Shown: in pieces, positions 1-4,062 of the stretch | How positions within the stretch are numbered: position 1 is the first letter of the stretch | Layout of the letters: each line of letters opens with the position of its first letter | Source of the DNA: Candidatus Omnitrophota bacterium | Lineage (GTDB): Bacteria; Omnitrophota; Gorgyraeia; Gygaellales; Profunditerraquicolaceae | Reading direction: 5' to 3' | DNA length: 6,621 nt | Assembly (NCBI GenBank): GCA_028710845.1 | Contig: JAQTTI010000059.1 | Coordinates: forward strand, 1-6,621 | Translations under genes and position numbers: made by a program | Notes under the pieces: model-generated | Database searches by the model: none | Seen by the model: only the letters and a program-made list of their open reading frames with translations | Told to the model about the DNA's origin: nothing

Positions 1-594
1 TTCTTCCGAAACCTCTTTTGCTTTTGATTCGAGCATCACCACGCCGTTTTTGTTGCAAGCGACCACAACTTCCAGGTCGGAACTTTCTATTTCGGCAAAG
101 GTAGGATTAAGGATGAATTCGTTATTTACCCTGGCCACCCGGCAGCTGACTAAAGGACCGTTGAAAGGAATGTCTGAAATTGATAAAGCAGCGCTGGCGC
201 CGATCAAAGCCAATATGGTCGGGTCATTCTCTCCATCGCTAGATAGAACCATGGCCATAACCTGGACTTCGTTTAGAAAACCATCGGGAAACAACGGCCT
301 TATCGGTCGGTCAATTAATCGAGAACCTAATATTTCATTCTCCGAAGGCCTGCCTTCGCGCTTGAAGAAACCTCCGGGGATCCTGCCTGCGGCATACGTT
401 TTTTCCTGGTATTCGACTGTTAAAGGGAAAAAATCCTGGCCTTCTCTTATTTCCCGCGACATACAAGCTGTAACCAGGATAACCGTAGCTCCATAAGTAA
501 CTGTTACTGAGCCGTTGGCCTGCTTGGCAATCTTGCCGGTTTCTAAAATAAGGTCGTTTTTACCAAATTTAATTTTTAAACTTTTATTCTGCAT
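1..594 (-). CDS. pnp: Polynucleotide phosphorylase, N-terminal part (3' end off the left edge)
   Basis: This frame is open from an ATG at 594 to the window edge (198 codons) with no stop, so it is the first quarter or so of a protein that is usually about 700 residues. PNPase degrades RNA 3'-to-5' by phosphorolysis and can add 3' tails; it is a cytoplasmic trimer and often part of an RNA degradosome. The visible part is the first RNase PH-like domain. It contains the family landmarks GQDFFPLTVEYQEKTYAAG, then RIPGGFFKREGRPSE, then LIDRPIRPLFP, IGASAALS and IPFNGP, all in the usual order. The start is fixed because no ATG, GTG or TTG codon lies in frame between it and the rpsO stop. The ribosome-binding site is poor (GAAAGAG about 6 nt upstream). 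It follows rpsO by 44 nt, the conserved rpsO-pnp order. The catalytic second RNase PH domain and the KH and S1 domains would lie outside the window. Confidence 0.97.
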   Translation of the reverse strand, partial: MQNKSLKIKFGKNDLILETGKIAKQANGSVTVTYGATVILVTACMSREIREGQDFFPLTVEYQEKTYAAGRIPGGFFKREGRPSENEILGSRLIDRPIRPLFPDGFLNEVQVMAMVLSSDGENDPTILALIGASAALSISDIPFNGPLVSCRVARVNNEFILNPTFAEIESSDLEVVVACNKNGVVMLESKAKEVSEE

Positions 595-638
595 GATTAC
601 TCTTTCTTTATTATTAATGATTCTTTTTTTACGAAGGA

Positions 639-908
639 TTACTTTCTCAGGCTAAGTTTTCCGAGAATCTTTTCATACTTCTTCATGTCCTTATCCTTGA
701 GGTACTTGAGGAGTCTGCGGCGCCTGCTTACTAAAAGAAGCAGCCCGCGGCGAGAATGAAGATCTTTTTTATGTGATTTAAAATGCTCTCCTAAGTCATT
801 GATCCTTTCTGTAAGGATCGCTATCTGAACCTCCGCAGATCCGGTATCCCTGGAATGCACTTTAAAGTTATCGATTAATTTTGCTTTTTGCTCCTTTGCC
901 AAAACCAA
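639..908 (-). CDS. rpsO: 30S ribosomal protein S15
   Basis: S15 is a small helical primary binder of the 16S rRNA central domain and also forms a bridge to the 50S subunit. The 89-residue product has the standard family length and the conserved DTGSAEVQ stretch (residues 21-28) and HKKDLHSRRGL stretch (46-56). Residues corresponding to the known rRNA contacts are present: Thr22, Gly23, Gln28, His42, His46, Asp49, Ser52 and Tyr69. The predicted start is a TTG at 908, chosen because a consensus Shine-Dalgarno AAGGAGGT (915-922) lies 6 nt upstream; a second TTG at codon 3 would be spaced too far. No ATG fits. A strong promoter lies just upstream and pnp follows 44 nt downstream, so the two are probably co-transcribed. 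The codon after the last residue is TAA. Confidence 0.98.
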   Translation of the reverse strand: MVLAKEQKAKLIDNFKVHSRDTGSAEVQIAILTERINDLGEHFKSHKKDLHSRRGLLLLVSRRRRLLKYLKDKDMKKYEKILGKLSLRK

Positions 909-914
909 ATCTCT

Positions 915-922
915 ACCTCCTT
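915..922 (-). promoter_or_regulatory. Shine-Dalgarno of rpsO, decides a TTG start
   Basis: On the minus strand this reads AAGGAGGT, a full match to the anti-Shine-Dalgarno core, with 6 nt (AGAGAT) before the TTG at 908. It makes the first TTG the natural start of rpsO rather than the TTG two codons later. It lies only about 4-5 nt from the predicted 5' end of the transcript, so the leader is little more than this site. Confidence 0.85.
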
Positions 923-932
923 TTTCTTAACG

Positions 933-961
933 ATTATACGGTAATTAATTTGACTAGTCAA
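933..961 (-). promoter_or_regulatory. Sigma-70-type promoter of rpsO-pnp
   Basis: On the minus strand there is a -35 box TTGACT (956-961) and a -10 box TATAAT (933-938) separated by exactly 17 nt (939-955). This is five of six matches at -35, a perfect -10 and ideal spacing. Transcription would start near 926-928, giving a leader of about 18-20 nt ahead of the TTG codon. The position directly upstream of a ribosomal protein gene, in the only sizeable intergenic gap of the window, supports it. No TGn extended -10 is present. The -35 box forms half of a perfect 12-bp palindrome (950-961). The start site is predicted, not observed. Confidence 0.9.
950..961. repeat. 12-bp perfect palindrome over the rpsO -35 box
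   Basis: The sequence TTGACTAGTCAA is identical on both strands. Its minus-strand half is the -35 box of the rpsO promoter. A dyad of this length in a promoter can be a dimeric repressor operator, but it could equally arise by chance from the -35 consensus. On the plus strand no TATAAT-like box lies 16-18 nt beyond the mirrored TTGACT, so it is unlikely to be a divergent promoter. Confidence 0.5.
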
Positions 962-966
962 TATTT

Positions 967-1033
967 TTAATGAGCGGACAACTTATGGAGTACGAAGAAC
1001 GACATAAGTTGTAGCGAAGCGTCCGCGAATTAA
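967..1033. repeat. Imperfect inverted repeat 1 (67 bp) with a side hairpin
   Basis: The two arms pair as TTAAT (967-971) with ATTAA (1029-1033), then a symmetric 2-nt mismatch (GA against GA), then GCGGAC (974-979) with GTCCGC (1021-1026), then AACTTATG (980-987) with CATAAGTT (1003-1010). The loop is 15 nt (988-1002). A 10-nt insertion in one arm (1011-1020) contains a tiny GC-gaa-GC hairpin, so the fold would be a branched or bulged stem. It lies between the end of the release-factor-like gene and the rpsO promoter. It has no run of T after either arm, so it is not a standard intrinsic terminator. An extragenic palindromic repeat family member is the likeliest reading; it cannot be confirmed without the genome. 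Confidence 0.72.
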
Positions 1034-1085
1034 TCCTGATCCAACGAGAAAATGCCGGAGCATTTTCGAGTTCTTTGGAGCAGGA
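1034..1085. repeat. Imperfect inverted repeat 2 (52 bp), tetraloop hairpin
   Basis: The outer arms are TCCTGATCCAA (1034-1044) and TTGGAGCAGGA (1075-1085), complementary at 10 of 11 positions. The inner arms GAAAATGC (1048-1055) and GCATTTTC (1060-1067) are perfectly complementary around a 4-nt loop. Read on the transcribed minus strand, that loop is UCCG closed by a C-G pair, which fits the UNCG class of stable tetraloops. An asymmetric internal loop separates the stems. The element starts at the base after inverted repeat 1 ends. No T-run follows in either direction. It could stabilise the 3' end of the upstream operon transcript or protect it from exonucleases; this is inference. The remaining 1086-1125 is AT-rich with no recognisable feature. 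Confidence 0.72.
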
Positions 1086-1125
1086 ACCATATTACAATAT
1101 TTAATATATTACCACAATAAATCTT

Positions 1126-1560
1126 TTATGCAACTTCAATCTCGCTAATTTTTTTACGCGATAACTTCTTTTCTGCATGCTTGCGCTTGCCTTCTAATAT
1201 TCTTTTTTTAAGCCCCGCTGGCTTGGGCCGGTTTTTTCGCACGATTTTGGCTTTAAGCGATTGCCTGGCCAGGTTATCCTGCTGGATCTTGTTAGCAATC
1301 TTACTTAAAAGTATATGCCTTGCCAGTGAACGATTCATCGCCTGGGATCTTTGCCGCTGGCATTTTACCTCTATCCCGGTCGGCAGATGCTTTAAATATA
1401 CACAGGTAGAAGTCTTATTGACATTCTGGCCGCCGGGGCCGCTGGAACGGACAAAGTTTTCCACTATATCTTCCTCGCGCACTCCCAAAAGAAACATCCT
1501 TTGTTCCAAAGTTACCGCTTTTCCCGGCTTTGCGTTCATTGCTTTAGGATTGTTCCCCAA
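1126..1560 (-). CDS. GGQ release-factor-like protein, probable ribosome rescue factor
   Basis: The product is a stand-alone RF-1-type peptidyl-tRNA hydrolase domain. Counting from the TTG at 1560, the catalytic loop SGPGGQNVNKT is at residues 40-50, with GGQ at 43-45 that would act on the ester bond of peptidyl-tRNA in the ribosome. It is followed by LPTGIEVKCQRQRSQAMNR (59-77), the stretch typical of class I release factors. A strongly basic tail (about 104-137) resembles the tails of ArfB/YaeJ and C12orf65-type factors, which in ArfB occupies the empty mRNA channel. Full release factors are about 350 residues with codon-recognition domains; those are absent, so stop-codon reading is not expected. 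The start is uncertain: TTG 1560 overlaps the upstream gene by 17 nt, whereas ATG 1539 (137 residues) begins 4 nt after that gene's stop. I favour ATG 1539. Neither has a strong ribosome-binding site, so translational coupling is likely. It is the last gene of the upstream operon. Confidence 0.9.
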   Translation of the reverse strand: MGNNPKAMNAKPGKAVTLEQRMFLLGVREEDIVENFVRSSGPGGQNVNKTSTCVYLKHLPTGIEVKCQRQRSQAMNRSLARHILLSKIANKIQQDNLARQSLKAKIVRKNRPKPAGLKKRILEGKRKHAEKKLSRKKISEIEVA

Positions 1561-2206
1561 TTTCCAGATCGATATTTTTAATTAAATTTTCCAAATCTTT
1601 GACTAAAGGCGCGGAAAGTATTTTTAAGGTACTGGCCTCGGTTTTAAGCAAACGCAGCTGACCCACCAGCCTCTTTAAGGTGGATAGCCTCCTTTTTTCC
1701 TGTATTTCTTCGCTATCAAACTCCTGCCTTTGCCTGATTATCACCCCTAAATTCTTTTTTACTTCCCCGGCGTCTTTGCCTTTTTCGAATATTTCCTTTT
1801 TTAAACTTTGATAGTCATCCTCATCGATGGTTTTTTTATTTTTCGCCTGGCGCAGGATGTCTACTGATTCAAAACTGGGGATATTGACAGGCTGGGCTTG
1901 TTCGGTGTAATCGCTTTTTAAATACTGCGGCTCTTCCTTTTCAAGGAAATAATATGATTTTAACAGTTTCATTGCCGTTTGCTTGCGTATTCCTATCTCG
2001 CGGGCAACATAAACATCAAAATTAACATAACCCCATTCTTTATACATTTTGTCTTTGTAAACCGAATATAAAGAGCGGCCCAATTCGATCCAGGAAGATT
2101 TAAAACTTTTGGCGCTGGCAAGTATATGGTAGCGTATAGAGTTTACATCCAACCCTTCCATTTTTGCTTCGATATTTTTTAATGACTTGGTCTGCGCTGC
2201 CTGCAT
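1544..2206 (-). CDS. Conserved protein of unknown function, possible DNA-binding
   Basis: I do not recognise a named family, though the core looks like an uncharacterised family I associate with deltaproteobacterial and related genomes. The 220-residue product is hydrophilic, with no signal peptide or membrane segment, so it is probably cytoplasmic. Residues 24-93 form the most conserved-looking part: SAKSFKSSWIELGRSLY, then YKEWGYVNFDVYVAREIGIRK, then TAMKLLKSYYFLEKEEP. The pattern W-G-x2-x-F-x2-Y followed by a G-I-R-x3-A-x-x-L helix suggests a helix-turn-helix-like fold. Residues 166-214 are Lys/Glu/Leu-rich and likely helical, perhaps a coiled coil. ATG 2206 is chosen because AAGGAGG (2216-2222) sits 9 nt upstream and overlaps the stop codon of the preceding gene. 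Its own stop lies 4 nt before, or just inside, the release-factor-like gene, so the two are tightly linked. No function should be inferred from the neighbours alone. Confidence 0.88.
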   Translation of the reverse strand: MQAAQTKSLKNIEAKMEGLDVNSIRYHILASAKSFKSSWIELGRSLYSVYKDKMYKEWGYVNFDVYVAREIGIRKQTAMKLLKSYYFLEKEEPQYLKSDYTEQAQPVNIPSFESVDILRQAKNKKTIDEDDYQSLKKEIFEKGKDAGEVKKNLGVIIRQRQEFDSEEIQEKRRLSTLKRLVGQLRLLKTEASTLKILSAPLVKDLENLIKNIDLEIGEQS

Positions 2207-2215
2207 TATTTTCTG

Positions 2216-2222
2216 CCTCCTT
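2216..2222 (-). promoter_or_regulatory. Shine-Dalgarno overlapping the preceding stop codon
   Basis: On the minus strand AAGGAGG overlaps the TAA stop (2221-2223) of the AsmA-like gene and sits 9 nt before the ATG at 2206. It fixes that ATG as the start over the internal Met at codon 16 and suggests translation passes directly from one gene to the next. Confidence 0.8.
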
Positions 2223-3297
2223 AATTCTTAAATATATTTTTTAATTCTTTACCGATATCTTTATATTTTTCGATCTTACTGGTGACTTTATCAATTATCT
2301 GTTCTGGAGACTGACCGGACAGGTTCTTCATCGCGGCCTTAAGGATTATTCCTTTTATTTTATCCGGGCTTAAAGACGGGTTATTCAGCTTTGTATCTAT
2401 TTCGAATTCAAGCCGCAGATTGCCCTGCTGATCGGTAAACATATCTAAAGCGTCGCTGGTCAACCCGAATTCAAACCCTTGTTCAGCCTGAGGCTCTTCC
2501 AAGCTTTTTTCATAATTTAATCCGATCAGGTTAAAAACAGTCATAATTTTCAAGTCGTTGTTTTTCGATTTAAAAACAGAAGTTATATTCAACGACCCGG
2601 AAGCAAGCTTTCTATTTGAAATAAAATTACCGTAATAAGGAGAAAAATTAACCAAACCGAGGTCTTTAAGTTCTAATTTTGCGTCCATATTCCCGGACAG
2701 ATAATCCAGCTTACCATAAAAAGCAATGTCTCCCAGGGAAGACATTTTTGAGTCTGCAATCTGGGCAGTAAGGTTGAAATCAGCGGCTAAAGAAGTAACC
2801 GGTAGGACGACTTTCGATATTTTTATATTTAATCTATTTATAACTGTCTGGAAACCGTTGGGATTTATTTTTTTATCGGTAAAAATAATTTTGCCGTCAA
2901 CAACCCTTAGGCTGGTTAAATAAATCGCCGGCGCCTTTTGTTTCTGCTCCAAAGCAGGAAGATTCATTTTTCCATCGGGCGATTGCTCAAGATTAACCAC
3001 GGGTTCTACGATATTTAGGCCATGGATGACTATTTTACCGAATAAAAGAGAAATTAGACTGGGAGCAAACGAGATCTTTTTAATTCTGGCCAGATTACCG
3101 ATCTCTGCTTTTTCGATATTTATAATAAAAGGCAGGGACAAGCTTATTTTACCGATACTGCTTTTAAGCTTTAGGTTCTCTTCAATTTGCCTTTCGACTA
3201 TTCTGGGGGCAATTGAGCCGACAATGATATTGGCTGCTATAAAAAATATAATTAAAACCGCTAAAATTAAAATTATAACCCTAGACTTTTTTTTCAT
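2221..3297 (-). CDS. AsmA/DUF748-like membrane-anchored envelope protein
   Basis: The product (358 residues) begins with KKKSR and a single hydrophobic helix (about 7-29), giving a typical cytoplasm-in, periplasm-out anchor. The rest looks like alternating beta strands. It carries features of AsmA-like proteins: a short stretch resembling FAPSLISLLFGKIVIHGLNIVEP (about 77-99), then a segment with SPDGKMNLP (106-114), then LTSLRVVDGKIIFTDKK (127-143), the L-x-V-x-x-G-x-I-x-F-x-D pattern of the family. Members are related to large bridge-like proteins thought to move phospholipid between the inner and outer membranes; this short form may act at the inner membrane. The start is ATG 3297, directly after a tandem TAATAA that ends the acyltransferase gene; the ribosome-binding site is only GAGAGA. 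The preceding phospholipid acyltransferase supports a role in envelope lipids, which is inference. The family is diverse, so the exact substrate is unknown. Confidence 0.82.
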   Translation of the reverse strand: MKKKSRVIILILAVLIIFFIAANIIVGSIAPRIVERQIEENLKLKSSIGKISLSLPFIINIEKAEIGNLARIKKISFAPSLISLLFGKIVIHGLNIVEPVVNLEQSPDGKMNLPALEQKQKAPAIYLTSLRVVDGKIIFTDKKINPNGFQTVINRLNIKISKVVLPVTSLAADFNLTAQIADSKMSSLGDIAFYGKLDYLSGNMDAKLELKDLGLVNFSPYYGNFISNRKLASGSLNITSVFKSKNNDLKIMTVFNLIGLNYEKSLEEPQAEQGFEFGLTSDALDMFTDQQGNLRLEFEIDTKLNNPSLSPDKIKGIILKAAMKNLSGQSPEQIIDKVTSKIEKYKDIGKELKNIFKN

Positions 3298-3300
3298 TTA

Positions 3301-4026
3301 TTATCTCTCATTAAGTGCCAACTGAATCTTGGAATAAACCTCATCCCTAAGTTTAGCAAAATCCCCCGGGTTAAACCCTTCTGTTTCAACAGCAGGCAAT
3401 ACTGTTACCACAGCAGCTACCCTGCCACTAAAAATCCAACTGCCTTTAGGAATTGCTTCCTGCGTCCCTTTAATGCAAATAGGAAGAATGGCTTTCTTTT
3501 CCTTGATCGCCAGCTTAAATGCCCCATTTTGGAATTGGCCCATCTGTTCATTTACGCTGCGGGTTCCTTCGGGAAAAAATAGAACCGACATATCTTTTCT
3601 TAACCAATCGCTAGCTTCCTGGTAAATCTGCTTGATGCTTGTAAAATCGCCGCGGGTAAGCCTGATATGCTTAATCAAGCCCAAACACCAACCGATAAAA
3701 GGCACTTTAAATAAGCTCGCTTTGGCCACCCATTTAAACTGCTGTTTAATCTGATAAAGCACAACAATATCAGCCAGGCTCTGGTGATTAGCGATAATCA
3801 CATAGGTTTTTTTATTATCGATGTTTTCGAGGCCTTTAGTTTTTACCTGCCAAAAGGGGTTTAGGCCGATTACTGCGTCAGACCACCAGAAACATTGAGC
3901 GTGGGTGATTTTCTTTTTCTTGTCAAACGGAAAAAGCAGGATGGTAAGTATCAAAACCACAAAGAACAGGATAATTGTCAGCAAAATACTGCCAATCCAG
4001 ATAAATATTGAAATAATCGACTTCAT
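3301..4026 (-). CDS. PlsC-family lysophospholipid acyltransferase
   Basis: The expected reaction is acyl transfer to the sn-2 position of 1-acyl-glycerol-3-phosphate, giving phosphatidic acid, at the cytoplasmic face of the inner membrane. The 241-residue product has the usual PlsC length. It has an N-terminal hydrophobic segment (about 4-33), the catalytic motif NHQSLAD (80-86, H81-x4-D86), a basic motif around HIRLTRGD (120-127), FFPEGTRS (150-157) for glycerol-phosphate binding, and LPICIKGTQ (181-189), in the order expected of the family. Start ATG 4026 has AAGGAG (4030-4035) only 3 nt upstream, an unusually short gap, but no better start exists. It lies 36 nt after the helicase-nuclease gene and 3 nt before the AsmA-like gene. 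Some PlsC paralogues acylate other lipids, so the exact acceptor is not certain, and I give no gene symbol for that reason. Confidence 0.93.
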   Translation of the reverse strand: MKSIISIFIWIGSILLTIILFFVVLILTILLFPFDKKKKITHAQCFWWSDAVIGLNPFWQVKTKGLENIDNKKTYVIIANHQSLADIVVLYQIKQQFKWVAKASLFKVPFIGWCLGLIKHIRLTRGDFTSIKQIYQEASDWLRKDMSVLFFPEGTRSVNEQMGQFQNGAFKLAIKEKKAILPICIKGTQEAIPKGSWIFSGRVAAVVTVLPAVETEGFNPGDFAKLRDEVYSKIQLALNER

Positions 4027-4062
4027 AATCTCCTTTTACTTTAATCCAAATAGCTTGGGTTG

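Noticed and set aside
50..496. 148-codon plus-strand open frame
   Set aside because: It lies wholly antisense to pnp, whose minus-strand translation matches the PNPase family across its whole length. The plus-strand product looks like no protein family.
1034..1085. Intrinsic terminator for the upstream operon
   Set aside because: The stems are plausible but no T-run follows on the transcribed strand; the bases after it continue straight into the other inverted repeat.
967..1085. CRISPR array or tandem repeat
   Set aside because: The two elements are inverted, unlike each other, and not followed by further copies or spacers.
1086..1125. Second promoter in the AT-rich stretch
   Set aside because: There are many TA-rich hexamers but no convincing -35 at proper spacing on either strand; AT-richness alone explains the matches.
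1181..1585. 134-codon plus-strand open frame
   Set aside because: It is antisense to the GGQ release-factor-like gene and the end of its neighbour; composition and lack of any motif mark it as a shadow.
2726..3325. Two plus-strand open frames opposite the AsmA-like gene
   Set aside because: They have low complexity, hydrophobic composition that mirrors the beta-rich minus-strand gene, and no ribosome-binding site that I can see.
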